Of a stretch of DNA of 46,632 nt, positions 1 to 8,558 are shown one piece after another. The position numbers were made by a program, and so were the translations under genes. Every line of letters starts with the position of its first letter. Positions within the stretch are counted from its first letter, which is position 1. Source of the DNA: Campylobacteraceae bacterium (GTDB lineage: Bacteria > Campylobacterota > Campylobacteria > Campylobacterales > Sulfurovaceae); assembly GCA_026994745.1 (NCBI GenBank), contig JALWPZ010000218.1:1-46632 (forward strand), given 5' to 3'. The notes beneath the pieces are model-generated. The model was given only the letters and a program-made list of their open reading frames with translations, searched no databases and was not told the DNA's origin.

Positions 1-541
1 CTTCCAGGTTCTGGGCGTCATAGAGCGTTCCCGTGGGGTTGGAGGGAGAGGCGATATGCAGAACCTCCAGCTCCTTCCCCTCCAGCTCCTCCGGACGCAA
101 CTGGTAGCCACTCTCCGGCCCCACGGGAATGGCGACGGTCCGGGCGTCGACCATCGTGGCGAAATTCTTGTAGCAGGGGTAGGAGGGGTCGCTGAGCCCC
201 AAACGGTCGCCGGGCCCCAGCAGCAATTCATAGGCCACCATGAAGGCCAGGCTGGTCCCCGGCGTCACCAGGATCCGTGCCGGGTCCACCTCCACTCCGT
301 AATCCCGGAGATAATGCTCCGAGATCCTCTCTCGAAGTTTCAACAAACCCAGGCTCTCGGTATAGGCGAAACGCTCCGCCTCCACCGCCTCCAGCAAGGC
401 GCTTTTCACCCCCGGCGGGGGCGGCAGGTCGGGCTGCCCCACCTCGAAATGGATCGTATCGTCAAAGCGCTGGGCTTTGCGCACCAGCTCCATCACATAG
501 AACGGGGTGATCTCCCGGACCCCTTTTTCGATTCGTCTCAC
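1..541 (-). CDS. class I/II PLP-dependent aminotransferase, N-terminal part (truncated by window edge)
   Basis: About 180 residues are visible; the C-terminal half lies beyond base 1. The translation begins RRIEKGVREITPFYVMEL and contains the fold-type I signatures FEVGQPDLPPPPGV, a FAYTESLGLLKLRERI stretch, VTPGTSLAFM, LSDPSYPCYKN and the SPSNPTG loop, as in aspartate and related aminotransferases. The PLP-binding lysine is outside the window, so the substrate cannot be told. The start is GTG at 541: the only nearby ATG, just upstream, is followed directly by a stop codon, and an AGAGGG ribosome-binding site lies 5 to 10 bases before the GTG. It is divergent from the DedA gene and has its own strong promoter in the gap. 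Confidence 0.85.
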   Translation of the reverse strand, partial: MRRIEKGVREITPFYVMELVRKAQRFDDTIHFEVGQPDLPPPPGVKSALLEAVEAERFAYTESLGLLKLRERISEHYLRDYGVEVDPARILVTPGTSLAFMVAYELLLGPGDRLGLSDPSYPCYKNFATMVDARTVAIPVGPESGYQLRPEELEGKELEVLHIASPSNPTGTLYDAQNLE

Positions 542-565
542 GAAACCCTCTTACATTTTTCGGTG

Positions 566-594
566 ATTGTAGTCCCAAAGCACCGCCTTGTCAA
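566..594 (-). promoter_or_regulatory. sigma70-type promoter of the aminotransferase gene
   Basis: On the minus strand a perfect -35 TTGACA (589-594) is separated by exactly 17 bp from a -10 TACAAT (566-571). The start codon follows about 25 bases downstream. This is one of the few promoters in the window with a consensus -35 box. Confidence 0.7.
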
Positions 595-644
595 GGGATT
601 TCGTTGGGGTACTTTCGTTACACTCACGGGAAAAAGGTGGTACG

Positions 645-1223
645 ATGGAAGCGTTACTTCAAGAGATCACCCCCTGGGTAACCCAATACGGCCTCTGGAT
701 CGTCTTTTTTGGAATGATGGTGGAAGGCACCACGATGATCCTGGCGACGGGAATCCTCTGCTACCTGGGAATGCTCCCGCTTCAAAGTGCCATTCCCGTA
801 GCGATCCTGGGGGCCACCCTGGGCGATCAGCTCTGGTATGCCCTGGGGCGACGCTATATGCAGGCGATCCTGGATCGTTTCCCCTCGCTGGGCGAGCGGG
901 TCGGGCGCATGGGGGCAAAGGTACGACACAAAGGGGATATCCTCGCCTTCAGCAGCCGTTTTCTCTACAGCGGTGCGATCCTTTTTCCCCTCGCCTTGGG
1001 CTACTACCGTTACCCCTGGAGGCGTTTTACCCTACTCGATTTGCTGGGGGTCGGCCTCTGGGCCACGACGGGGGTCCTGCTCGGGTACCTTCTTGGAACC
1101 GGCGTCGAGCAACTCTTCGGCGAGATCAAAAAGGTAGAGCATCTACTCTTGGTTTTGGTTCTGGTCGGGCTGGGGGCCTGGCAGACCCGCCGTTACTTCA
1201 CCAACAGAAAAAGGGATACGTGA
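645..1223 (+). CDS. DedA family inner-membrane protein
   Basis: 192 residues. DedA/SNARE-associated family proteins are multi-pass inner-membrane proteins; several act in undecaprenyl-phosphate or phospholipid flipping and in membrane homeostasis. Seen here: hydrophobic segments at the N-terminus and C-terminus, a re-entrant-like MMVEGTTMILATGIL stretch with the family's acidic residue, GDQLWYALGRR, and FSSRFLYSGAILFPLALGY carrying the conserved arginine. The ATG at 645 is chosen over an upstream in-frame alternative at 588 because AAAGGTGG lies just before it and the earlier stretch is not family-like. Its TGA stop abuts the stop of the convergent DJ-1 gene with no base between them. The exact transported lipid is unknown. 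Confidence 0.85.
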   Translation: MEALLQEITPWVTQYGLWIVFFGMMVEGTTMILATGILCYLGMLPLQSAIPVAILGATLGDQLWYALGRRYMQAILDRFPSLGERVGRMGAKVRHKGDILAFSSRFLYSGAILFPLALGYYRYPWRRFTLLDLLGVGLWATTGVLLGYLLGTGVEQLFGEIKKVEHLLLVLVLVGLGAWQTRRYFTNRKRDT

Positions 1224-1784
1224 TCAACAGAAAGTCGACAGTGTTCCGTTGCGAACCGTCTCGTAACTCTCCTGTCCGACCAACTGCCGGACGATCTCCA
1301 GTGCAAAGCAGATGGCGGTTCCGGGGCCCTGGGAGGTGATCACCTTTCCGTCGACCACCACCTTTTCGTCCACCCGGTCCTCGGGACGGATCTGCTCTTC
1401 GACGCTGGGATAGCAGGTATAGCGCTTGCTAAGGACCCCGGCGACGTGCAGGGCGTAGGGTGCGGCGCACATGGCGGCGACCCATTTGCCTTCGGCGGCG
1501 AACTCTTTGATCAGGCGCTGGGCGGTGGGATCCTCCGCCAGACGGTTGGTGCCTCCCCATCCACCGGGCAGGGCGATGATGTCGTAGTCGTCCACCACCA
1601 CCGTAGCCAGAGGAATATCCGCCTGGACGGTGATCCCGTTGGCGCCGGTCACCAGGTCGGTGGCGAACTCGCCGGGCAGGTAGGCGCTCTGGACCTCCAC
1701 TCCGCCCCGGCGCAGAATGTCGATGATGCTGACCGCCTCGATCTCTTCGAACCCTTCGGCCAAGGGTACCAATGCTCGTGCCAT
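1224..1784 (-). CDS. DJ-1/PfpI family protein (YajL-like)
   Basis: 186 residues, the usual length for the DJ-1/YajL/ThiJ group of the glutamine amidotransferase-like superfamily. Characterised members have chaperone, glyoxalase or disputed deglycase activity linked to oxidative and carbonyl stress. Visible: AEGFEEIEAV near the N-terminus with the conserved glutamate E16, the ALPGG turn, and the nucleophile elbow AAMCAAP with C106, the same position as in human DJ-1. A strong AAGGAGGT ribosome-binding site precedes the ATG. The gene is convergent with dedA and their stop codons are adjacent. The substrate is not determinable from the sequence. Confidence 0.88.
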   Translation of the reverse strand: MARALVPLAEGFEEIEAVSIIDILRRGGVEVQSAYLPGEFATDLVTGANGITVQADIPLATVVVDDYDIIALPGGWGGTNRLAEDPTAQRLIKEFAAEGKWVAAMCAAPYALHVAGVLSKRYTCYPSVEEQIRPEDRVDEKVVVDGKVITSQGPGTAICFALEIVRQLVGQESYETVRNGTLSTFC

Positions 1785-1828
1785 GACAACCTCCTTTTCG
1801 ATGAAATGTGCAATGTCGATGTATGGAA

Positions 1829-1834
1829 ATTATA
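1829..1834 (-). promoter_or_regulatory. -10 box of the DJ-1 family gene
   Basis: TATAAT on the minus strand, preceded by T preference and no recognisable -35 box, 45 bases before the start codon. This layout is typical of Campylobacterota housekeeping promoters. Confidence 0.5.
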
Positions 1835-1938
1835 ACGGATTTGGGGAAATAGGGGTTTTGTTATTGGTATATTGGTGTATTGATTATTGGGGACACCTAC
1901 GAAGCAGTCACAACTGAGAGAAGCTTGGTCATTTTGGG

Positions 1939-2055
1939 GCAGGGCTTCAGCCCTGCATTGCGGGACTTCAGTCCCGCCTCCATTTGAATTGAGGCGTTGC
2001 GAAGCAACGCATACCAAAATTACTCGTTACTCGTTACTCGTTTCTAGTTACTGGA
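1939..2055. repeat. composite intergenic element A: two TTCA palindromes, GCGTTGC hairpin, heptamer tract
   Basis: The spacer 3' of efp holds, in order: an 18-bp palindrome with 8-bp arms GCAGGGCT/AGCCCTGC around TC (1939-1956); a second with arms GCGGGACT/AGTCCCGC (1960-1977); a hairpin GCGTTGC-GAA-GCAACGC (1994-2010); and a run of exact 7-bp units TACTCGT x3 (2021-2041) followed by two variants that run up to the efp stop codon. A related, partly degraded copy lies at 12024-12138. Upstream, 1855-1890 is an AT-rich stretch with irregular TATTGG repeats. No gene is seen between 1785 and 2055. Confidence 0.75.
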
Positions 2056-2619
2056 TCACTTTACCTTCTCGAGGTATTTCCCTTCGGTGGTATCGACTTT
2101 GATCTTGTCCCCCTCGAGGATGTGGAAAGGGACCTGGACCACGGCGCCGCTCTCCAAGGTGGCGGGTTTTTTCCCACCCTGGGAGTCCCCTTTGAAGTTG
2201 GGAGGGGTTTCGACCACTTCCAGGACGACGGTCTGGGGGATCTCCACGGTGATGGGCTTGCCGTTGTGGAAAAGAATGTCCGCCTCCATCCCGTCGATCA
2301 TGAAATCGAAGACGTCACCGACCTGATCGTGGGTCAGACCGATCTGATCGAAGGTGGTGGTGTCCATGAACTGCAGCATCTCTCCATCGTCGTAGAGGTA
2401 CTGCATCTTCTTTTGCTCCAGATTGGGAACCTCGAATTTGTCGCCGGCGTGAACGGTCTTTTCGATCACCTTCCCGCTGGAGAGGTTGCGGATCTTGATC
2501 CGGACGAAAGCCGCCCCTTTTCCGGGTTTGACGTGCTGAAATTCGATCACTTTGTAGGGGTTTCCGTCGATCTCCAGACGGACCCCTTTCTTAATATCAC
2601 CCATGCCGATGGTTGCCAT
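2056..2619 (-). CDS. efp: translation elongation factor P
   Basis: 187 residues, the standard length. EF-P binds the ribosome between the P and E sites and relieves stalling at polyproline stretches. The three-domain beta-barrel layout is evident: a KOW-like N-terminal domain with [12 protein letters not shown], and two OB-like domains. K34 in the KPGKG loop is the position lysylated by EpmA/EpmB in gammaproteobacteria; no modification gene is in the window. The ATG at 2619 is preferred over the longer TTG at 2634, because AGGAG sits correctly before it and the protein then begins [12 protein letters not shown] like its homologues. It is a single-gene unit with its own -10 box. The stop codon abuts a heptamer repeat tract. 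Confidence 0.96.
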   Translation of the reverse strand: MATIGMGDIKKGVRLEIDGNPYKVIEFQHVKPGKGAAFVRIKIRNLSSGKVIEKTVHAGDKFEVPNLEQKKMQYLYDDGEMLQFMDTTTFDQIGLTHDQVGDVFDFMIDGMEADILFHNGKPITVEIPQTVVLEVVETPPNFKGDSQGGKKPATLESGAVVQVPFHILEGDKIKVDTTEGKYLEKVK

Positions 2620-2646
2620 GGTCACTCCTGTCAATAAAGATAGCGG

Positions 2647-2652
2647 ATTATA
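2647..2652 (-). promoter_or_regulatory. -10 box of efp
   Basis: TATAAT in the context CGCTATAATCCG on the minus strand, 28 bases before the efp start codon. No clear -35 box. Confidence 0.5.
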
Positions 2653-2683
2653 GCGAAGAGGGGATAAAGGATAAACGAAGAGA

Positions 2684-2705
2684 GCGGGAGAGGAAAATCC
2701 CCCGC
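2684..2705 (-). terminator. probable intrinsic terminator of the efflux operon
   Basis: Stem GCGGGGGA / TCTCCCGC on the minus strand with one G-T mismatch and a 6-base loop, starting 7 bases after the stop of the last efflux gene. The following bases are pyrimidine-rich but not a clean T-run, so termination may be weak. Confidence 0.4.
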
Positions 2706-2711
2706 CGCCTG

Positions 2712-4448
2712 TCAGCGGGTAATGGAGATATCGTTGGGGTCGTGATGGATCGGATTCTCGTCATCCACCTCCATCGCCTTGGCGTTGTCCAAAAGGACCG
2801 GAACGAAGATCAACGAAACGAAGACCGCCGCGACGGTCCCCGAGATCAGAGCGACTCCCAATCCCCCGAAGATCGGGTCACTGGCCAACAGTGCCGAACC
2901 GAGAATGATCGCGATGGCGGTCAGCATAATGGGTTTAGCCCGGGTGGCCGACGCGACGGCGATGGCTCGACGCTTGGGCATTCCCTTGGCCTCCATCAGG
3001 GACTTGGCGAAGTCGATGAGCAGCAGGGAGTTTCGGGAACTGATCCCCATGAGGGCGATAAAGCCGATGAGCGACGTCGCCGTCAGGAAGAAGGTATCCC
3101 GGGTCACCAGGTCCGCCACCCAGTGCCCTACGATCACCCCGATGATGGAGAGGAAGCTTCCGATCAGCGTGATCGCCGGCAGAGTGTAGTTCTTGTAGTA
3201 GATCACCAGCAGCAGGAAGATCAGGATCAGCGCCCCGATGAAGGCACCCCCCAGGTCCCGGAAGGTATCCAGGGTCACCTTCATCTCTCCGTCCCAGCGC
3301 AGCAGGTACTTCTCGCCGGTTTTGGGATCGGTCAGATGCAGGTCGAACATATAGGTGGACATTCCGGGCTCCTTCTCCACCTTCCATCCCTTTTTGCTGA
3401 AGTGTTCGATCATCTTCTCCCGGGCTTCCAGCAACGGATAGACCTGGGACTCTTCGTCGGTCTCGGCGGTGACGTTGATCATCCGGTGCAGATCCTTCTG
3501 CATGATGCTGGGTTTGGAGTCGACCTCCCTGATCTCCACCACTTCGCTGACGGGGACCATCATCCCCTTGGCGTTCATCAGGTTCAGCTCCGTCAATTTG
3601 GCCCGTAGAGCCTCCAGACTCTTGTGCCGGAAAAGCTTGGTTTTGGGATCCAGGACTTCGAAGATCTGAATCTGATCGGGTTCCTCGGCGGAGTTCTTGT
3701 GGGCCACCGCCATCCCCTCGAAGGCCAGGTAAATGATCCTGTTGACCTGATCCACGCTCAAACCACTGCGGGCGATCTTCTCTTTGTCGGGAATCACTTC
3801 GTATTTTTTGTAGATGTCGTCCATCATGATGTCCACATCCACCACTTTGGGGATCTTTTCCAGGATCGTGGCGACCTCCACGGCCAATTTCCGGTCCATT
3901 TTCAGGTTGTGGCCGGTAACTTCCACGACGATGGAAGCCAGGGTCGGGGGACCGGCGGGCTGTTCGACGAACTGGATCGTCGTTCCTGGGACCAAAGGCT
4001 CGCAGGCTTTCTTGATCCCGGGGCGCAAACGATGGACCATCATATAGGAGGTCTCTTCCCGCTCGTGTTTGTCGGTGAGATTCACGGCGATCTCAGCGAC
4101 GTTTTCGCTGTTCTTCATCCCCGATCCCTTGACCAGACCGGCGTAATCCAGAGGGATCCCCATTCCGGCGAAGATCTCCATATTGAGGATCTGGGGCTCC
4201 TTCTTCAGCTTCTCCACCACACATTGGCCCACCTTGTAGGTCTGTTCCTTGGAGCTTCCGGTGGGGGTGGTGATGTAGACCGAAAAGGTATTGTCACTCT
4301 TGCCGGGAAGCATTTTGGCCTTGACCACCTTCAGGGGGATCAGGGCGACGGAGGCGCCCAGGGCCACAAGGGTCAGAAGGATCACCAGGGTTTTGTTGGA
4401 GCGACGGTTCAGGATCGCATGTACGAAATTCTCGAACTGTTTCATCAT
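2712..4448 (-). CDS. RND efflux permease, C-terminal half (separate polypeptide)
   Basis: 578 residues matching the second half of an AcrB-type RND pump: a TM7-like helix right after the N-terminus ([20 protein letters not shown]), a large periplasmic porter/docking region, then five hydrophobic segments at about 395-560. The TM10 motif reads [13 protein letters not shown], with R472 where AcrB has the proton-relay lysine. AAGGAG precedes the tandem ATGATG start, and the start overlaps the stop of the upstream half by ATGA, so translation is probably coupled. A normal RND permease is one chain of about 1040 residues; here the break falls in the cytoplasmic loop between TM6 and TM7. The two halves presumably assemble into one protomer. 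Confidence 0.88.
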   Translation of the reverse strand: MMKQFENFVHAILNRRSNKTLVILLTLVALGASVALIPLKVVKAKMLPGKSDNTFSVYITTPTGSSKEQTYKVGQCVVEKLKKEPQILNMEIFAGMGIPLDYAGLVKGSGMKNSENVAEIAVNLTDKHEREETSYMMVHRLRPGIKKACEPLVPGTTIQFVEQPAGPPTLASIVVEVTGHNLKMDRKLAVEVATILEKIPKVVDVDIMMDDIYKKYEVIPDKEKIARSGLSVDQVNRIIYLAFEGMAVAHKNSAEEPDQIQIFEVLDPKTKLFRHKSLEALRAKLTELNLMNAKGMMVPVSEVVEIREVDSKPSIMQKDLHRMINVTAETDEESQVYPLLEAREKMIEHFSKKGWKVEKEPGMSTYMFDLHLTDPKTGEKYLLRWDGEMKVTLDTFRDLGGAFIGALILIFLLLVIYYKNYTLPAITLIGSFLSIIGVIVGHWVADLVTRDTFFLTATSLIGFIALMGISSRNSLLLIDFAKSLMEAKGMPKRRAIAVASATRAKPIMLTAIAIILGSALLASDPIFGGLGVALISGTVAAVFVSLIFVPVLLDNAKAMEVDDENPIHHDPNDISITR

Positions 4449-6076
4449 TTCGCTCCTTCCTCGGAAGCCTTCTTTCCATGGGCATGCTTGGGCTTCGGTT
4501 TCTTGAGCATCTTCAGACTCAGATAGGGGGTGAAGATGTAGGCGACCACCAGGGAAGCCACCAGGGCCACGGGAACGTTAAGAGGGATCGGTTTCATGAA
4601 AGAGCCCATCATCCCCCCGACGAAGAGCATGGGAACCATCGTCATGATGATCGCCAGGGTCGCGATGTTGGTCGGGGCCCCGATCTCGTCGGTAGCCTCC
4701 ACCAGGATCTCCTCCATGCTCCGTTCCCCTACGTCATGGGAGTGGAGGTGGCGATGGATGTTCTCGATGACGATGATCGCCGCGTCCACCAGAAGCCCCA
4801 GGGCCAATAGAAAAGCGAAGAGGGTGATCCGGTTGATGGTCTGTCCCGAGATCCAGGCGATGAAGAGGGTCACCGCCAGGATCGCCGGTACCGTCAGGGT
4901 GACGATCACCGCTTCCTTGAACCCCAGAGCAAAGACCAGCATCACGGCGATGATGGCGATGGTGATGAGCAGGTGATCCACCAGCTCGTTGACCGCGTCA
5001 TTGGCCCGCTTTCCGTAATCCCGGGTCACGATGTAACCGAAGCCCAGTTTATGAAGCTGCTCCCGATACTCCTCCATCACTTTCAACACATCGTTGGCGA
5101 CGAAGACTGCGTTGGTCCCCGCCAGCTTGGAGACCGTCAAGGTGATCTGCTCTTTGATCGGCGAAAGCTTCGCTTTGGCCGCCTCTTCCGGGGTACGAGC
5201 ATTCTTAAAGCCTATGTAGGCGGTCTTGAAATTCTGGAAATCGATGCCCCGCTCCACCCGGGCCACATCCCGCAGATAGATGGGAGAGCCCATGTACTGG
5301 GCGACGATGATATTTTTGACGTCATCCACGGTATCGATAGCGTTCTTGACCCCGAAGATCAGAAGCTTCTTGCTCTCGGTGCGCCCCTTGACGTTGGGCA
5401 CGTTGACGGCGATGGACTGGATCGCCTTCATGATCTGCCCCATGGAGAGGTTGTAGGCGCTGAGCTTGTTCAGGTCCACCTCCACGTTGAACTGGGGTTT
5501 GTGGGCCCCCACCAGCGTGGTCTTGGCCACGTTGTGCACGGCGTTGATCCGCTGCTGGAGACGCCGGGCGATGGGAAAGAGCTTCTCGTAGTCGGCCTTC
5601 TGTCCCTCCAGGGGATAGAGGGCGAAGGTGAGAATGGGGATGTCGATGTCGATGTCAAAGGGTTTGACCAGCGGTTGCATGACCCCCTTGGGGAGCTGGT
5701 CCATGTTCTGCATCACTTTGTCGTAGAGCTTCAGGTTGGCGTCCTCCCGACGCTCCCCGATCTTGTAGACCACCTGAACGATCCCCACGTCGTGCATGGC
5801 GATCCCGAAGATATGGTCCACCCCCTTGATCTCCCGGATCTTCCGCTCCAGGGGGTTGACGATGACGTTCTCGATCTCCTGGGGGGTGGCTCCGGGCATG
5901 GGGGCAATCACCGCCCCGCCCGAGATGGCGATCTGGGGATCCTCCTCCCGGGGCATCACCTGCAAGGAGATGAAGCCCAGGAGCAGCAAGGAAATTCCCA
6001 GGACCGAGGTCAGGGGATTCTTCAGAAATCCCAGGGCCAGCTTGCCGGCGATGTCCTTGGGCTTGTAGGAGATCAT
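4445..6076 (-). CDS. RND efflux permease, N-terminal half (separate polypeptide)
   Basis: 543 residues. TM1 is followed by VMPREEDPQI, the periplasmic porter domain, then TM2-TM6 at about 365-520, ending in a basic tail (KKPKPKHAHGKK). The TM4 relay motif is LLVDAAIIVIEN: D431 matches AcrB D407, but the second aspartate is A432, as in CusA-type heavy-metal pumps. It starts inside the adaptor stop codon (ATGA overlap). In the operon tolC-adaptor-permease N-permease C this half provides the first six membrane helices. Whether the cargo is a drug, solvent, bile-like compound or metal cannot be decided; overall similarity looks closer to the hydrophobe/amphiphile exporters. Confidence 0.88.
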   Translation of the reverse strand: MISYKPKDIAGKLALGFLKNPLTSVLGISLLLLGFISLQVMPREEDPQIAISGGAVIAPMPGATPQEIENVIVNPLERKIREIKGVDHIFGIAMHDVGIVQVVYKIGERREDANLKLYDKVMQNMDQLPKGVMQPLVKPFDIDIDIPILTFALYPLEGQKADYEKLFPIARRLQQRINAVHNVAKTTLVGAHKPQFNVEVDLNKLSAYNLSMGQIMKAIQSIAVNVPNVKGRTESKKLLIFGVKNAIDTVDDVKNIIVAQYMGSPIYLRDVARVERGIDFQNFKTAYIGFKNARTPEEAAKAKLSPIKEQITLTVSKLAGTNAVFVANDVLKVMEEYREQLHKLGFGYIVTRDYGKRANDAVNELVDHLLITIAIIAVMLVFALGFKEAVIVTLTVPAILAVTLFIAWISGQTINRITLFAFLLALGLLVDAAIIVIENIHRHLHSHDVGERSMEEILVEATDEIGAPTNIATLAIIMTMVPMLFVGGMMGSFMKPIPLNVPVALVASLVVAYIFTPYLSLKMLKKPKPKHAHGKKASEEGAK

Positions 6077-6882
6077 TTTTTACTGTCCTCTTCGGGGATG
6101 TAGACTTTGGCGTACATGCCGGGGAAGACGTAGGCGTCTTTCTTGTCGAAGCTCACCTTGATCTTGAATTTGTGGGTCATGGGGTTGGAGGCGGGAATGA
6201 TGGCGCTGATCTCCCCCTCGGTCTCGAAGCCGATGGAGGGGATCTCCACTTTGACCTTCTTGCCGATGCGGATATATTTGAGGTTGCTTTCGCTGATCTC
6301 CAGCAGCACCTTCAGGTGCTTCAGATCCGTCAGGATCAGAGCGGGCATCCCGGGGATCTGCATATCCCCTTCATTCAGTTTCTTGGCGACGACGACGCCG
6401 TCGTTGGGGGCTTTGATCGTCAGATATTTGTATTGGTTGAGGACCGCCTCTTTCTGCGCCTCGGCCTGCTCCACCTGCTTCTTGGCGATCTCCACCATGT
6501 CCCGCATGTTCTTGGCCGCCAGTTCCAGCTGCTCCAGCTCGAATTTGGAAACCATGTCCTTCTCGAAAAGGCGTTTGTTTCTCGCCAGGTTGAGCAGGAC
6601 ATTGTTGAGCTGGTTTTGGTTCATCTGCAAAGCCAGTCGCGCCTGGGAGATCGCCAGATCCACCTGCTTGACGGCGGCTTCGATCTCCTTGGAGTCGATC
6701 TCGTAGAGGACCTGGCCCTTCTTGACCATATCCCCCTCGTTGACCCGCATATTCTTGACGAAGCCCATGAAGCGGCTGGTGATCACCTTCTGGTTGTCGG
6801 AGATCACCGTCCCGCTTAGGACCAGGTCGGCCGCCTGCGAGAGCCCCAGGCTCATAAGTGCAATAATGAGGATTTTTTTCAT
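6073..6882 (-). CDS. RND efflux periplasmic adaptor (membrane fusion protein)
   Basis: 269 residues. The N-terminus MKKILIIALMSLGLSQA is a signal peptide. A first lipoyl half (VNEGDMVKKGQVLYEIDSKE) is followed by an alpha-helical hairpin of about 95 residues rich in K, E, Q and L, the second lipoyl half (IKAPNDGVVVAKKLNEGD), a beta-barrel domain (KHLKVLLEISESNLKYIR) and a short membrane-proximal part. Adaptors of this family bridge the inner-membrane pump and a TolC-type channel. It is shorter than AcrA (about 370-400 residues), so the membrane-proximal domain is reduced. It overlaps its neighbours on both sides by ATGA. Confidence 0.88.
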   Translation of the reverse strand: MKKILIIALMSLGLSQAADLVLSGTVISDNQKVITSRFMGFVKNMRVNEGDMVKKGQVLYEIDSKEIEAAVKQVDLAISQARLALQMNQNQLNNVLLNLARNKRLFEKDMVSKFELEQLELAAKNMRDMVEIAKKQVEQAEAQKEAVLNQYKYLTIKAPNDGVVVAKKLNEGDMQIPGMPALILTDLKHLKVLLEISESNLKYIRIGKKVKVEIPSIGFETEGEISAIIPASNPMTHKFKIKVSFDKKDAYVFPGMYAKVYIPEEDSKK

Positions 6883-8300
6883 GATTTGGCTCCTAGATCG
6901 AGGATTTTCTCCAGTTCGAAGACCTTTTCACTGTGTTTGTTGGCCACCTGCAGATATTGGAGCAAGACCTGCAGTTCGATGGATTGTTTGATGAGGACAT
7001 CGGTGATGGAGGCGAGCCCCTCCTTGTACTTGGCTTCGTAGGTCCGGTAGATCTCCCGGGCCAGTTGCAGCTGTTTCTGGGCGCTGCGCAGGTCGAACTC
7101 CAGGGAGTCGATGGCGGTCTGGAGCTTCTGAACCTGCAGGGCGATCCCCTTGCGGGCCAACTCCAGCTGGCTGGCCACCTTCATGTGGCGCACTCGGGCC
7201 TTCTCCAGATTGGCCTTGTCGCTTCCCCCATTGAAGATATTGAGCTGGACCTGCATCCCGACGGTGTAGAAATCCTTCTGACCGAAATCGTTCCAGAGGT
7301 GGTCGTCGGCGCTGCCATACTCGGCGAACGCCCCTACTGTGGGAAGAAAGTTGGCCTTTTCGGTATTGATGGCGTGCTCGGCCACCTCCAATCCCATCTT
7401 CGCCTTCTGGATATCGAGGCTGAGACGCTCGATATCCTCATGGTTGAACCTGGGGGCCTTGATCAGCAGGCTTACCTTGCGGATGGAGTCGACAGGGGTA
7501 TCGAGAAGGAAGGAGAGGAACTGATAAGCCAGGTCCCTGTTGAGCTTGGCCTGGTTGAGCATACTGTCGACCTTGGAGAGGCGGGCCTCCACCTCCAGAA
7601 CGTCGGTCTTCTTGGTGTACCCCTCTTTCTTCATCTCCAGGATCGTCTTTTTCAGCTTCTCCATATTGCGCCGGATCTTGCGGAGATTGTAGACATACTG
7701 CTCGACGAGGGTGATGTTGTAGAAGGCCTTTTTGACCTGGAAGATCTTTTCGTCCCGAAGCTTCCGAGTGTCGAGCTTGCTCATCTCGTACATCTTTTGG
7801 GTGATCTTCTTGTACTCGGTCAATTTTCCACCGGTGTAGATCGGCACTTCGTAATGGAATTTCGTCAGGAAATGGTTGCGAGCATCGGGATAGTTGAGAT
7901 CTTCCGGCTGTATGTCCAGAATGCCACCCATGCCTTGGGTAAATCCGGGTGGTAACGCTCCAGGGTGGGCATTCATCGCTTCAAGAACCTGACCCATGGG
8001 CGCCAGGAATTGATTGAATCCGAAATCGGCGAAGCTCGCCTCCCGACTCTGAAGTTTGAAGCCGAAAACGTTCCCGGCGTCGTTGGATCGCAGGGCCTGG
8101 ATCGTGATCGTCGCCGACCCCCAGTTCTTCCCCTCCACGGCCAATTCGTCGTACTTCTTCATCGTCTCCTCGTACTGGGAGACTTTGATCTCGATGTTCT
8201 TCTGGTCCAAAAGGTCCAGGGCGTGGCTCAGGCTCAGATTCTTCAGGCCCGCCGACAGAGGCAGAAGCCCGATCAGCATCAGGGCGAGTGTGCGCAGCAT
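6879..8300 (-). CDS. TolC family outer-membrane efflux protein
   Basis: 473 residues, first gene of the four-gene efflux operon. It has a signal peptide (MLRTLALMLIGLLPLSAG), then the typical outer-membrane factor opening LSLSHALDLLDQKNIEIKV, long helical repeats and a second internal repeat near VGMQVQLNIFNGGSDKANLE. The family forms a trimeric beta-barrel with a periplasmic alpha-helical tunnel that receives substrate from the RND pump. A GAGGAG ribosome-binding site precedes the ATG at 8300. Nothing suggests that it serves the distant giant adhesins, though outer-membrane factors can be shared. Confidence 0.87.
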   Translation of the reverse strand: MLRTLALMLIGLLPLSAGLKNLSLSHALDLLDQKNIEIKVSQYEETMKKYDELAVEGKNWGSATITIQALRSNDAGNVFGFKLQSREASFADFGFNQFLAPMGQVLEAMNAHPGALPPGFTQGMGGILDIQPEDLNYPDARNHFLTKFHYEVPIYTGGKLTEYKKITQKMYEMSKLDTRKLRDEKIFQVKKAFYNITLVEQYVYNLRKIRRNMEKLKKTILEMKKEGYTKKTDVLEVEARLSKVDSMLNQAKLNRDLAYQFLSFLLDTPVDSIRKVSLLIKAPRFNHEDIERLSLDIQKAKMGLEVAEHAINTEKANFLPTVGAFAEYGSADDHLWNDFGQKDFYTVGMQVQLNIFNGGSDKANLEKARVRHMKVASQLELARKGIALQVQKLQTAIDSLEFDLRSAQKQLQLAREIYRTYEAKYKEGLASITDVLIKQSIELQVLLQYLQVANKHSEKVFELEKILDLGAKS

Positions 8301-8333
8301 GGAAAACTCCTCGATTTGATGGCGATAAGAGAT

Positions 8334-8394
8334 ATTATAGCGAAAATTACGATTATATGAATCGTTCGATAATAATCGGTTAATTATCTGTCAA
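8334..8394 (-). promoter_or_regulatory. promoter region of the efflux operon
   Basis: The gap 8301-8558 holds no gene. On the minus strand it has TTGACA (8389-8394), then two TATAAT boxes at 8352-8357 and 8334-8339. The TTGACA is too far from either for a simple 17-bp promoter. A small inverted repeat CGAT-TATT-ATCG lies between them at about 8368-8379 and could be part of an operator. No regulator gene is adjacent. Confidence 0.4.
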
Positions 8395-8558
8395 CTTTTT
8401 GGAATTATAGCGAGGATAACTTATGCAAGTCTTTTATTGAACTTATCAATATTCGGTGAATGAAGAGGGTCGTTCGGAGAAGTTCCAAGTGATCGTACCA
8501 AGTCTCACCGACGGCCACACGTGTTTCGCAGGCTTCAGGACACCGGAGAGAAAATCGT

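Noticed and set aside
56-1339. 427-codon plus-strand frame crossing the aminotransferase and dedA
   Set aside because: Runs antisense to a recognisable aminotransferase and out of frame with dedA; no protein-like motifs.
4440-4452. Programmed -1 frameshift joining the two permease halves
   Set aside because: The site GCGAAATGA is not a usual slippery heptamer, and the second half has its own Shine-Dalgarno and ATG; coupling of two genes is simpler. A sequencing error cannot be excluded from the sequence alone.
6879-8300. TolC and adaptor genes as the exporter of the giant adhesins
   Set aside because: They are ATGA-coupled to the RND permease, 11 kb away and on the opposite strand, and no ABC transporter of the LapB/HlyB type is present.
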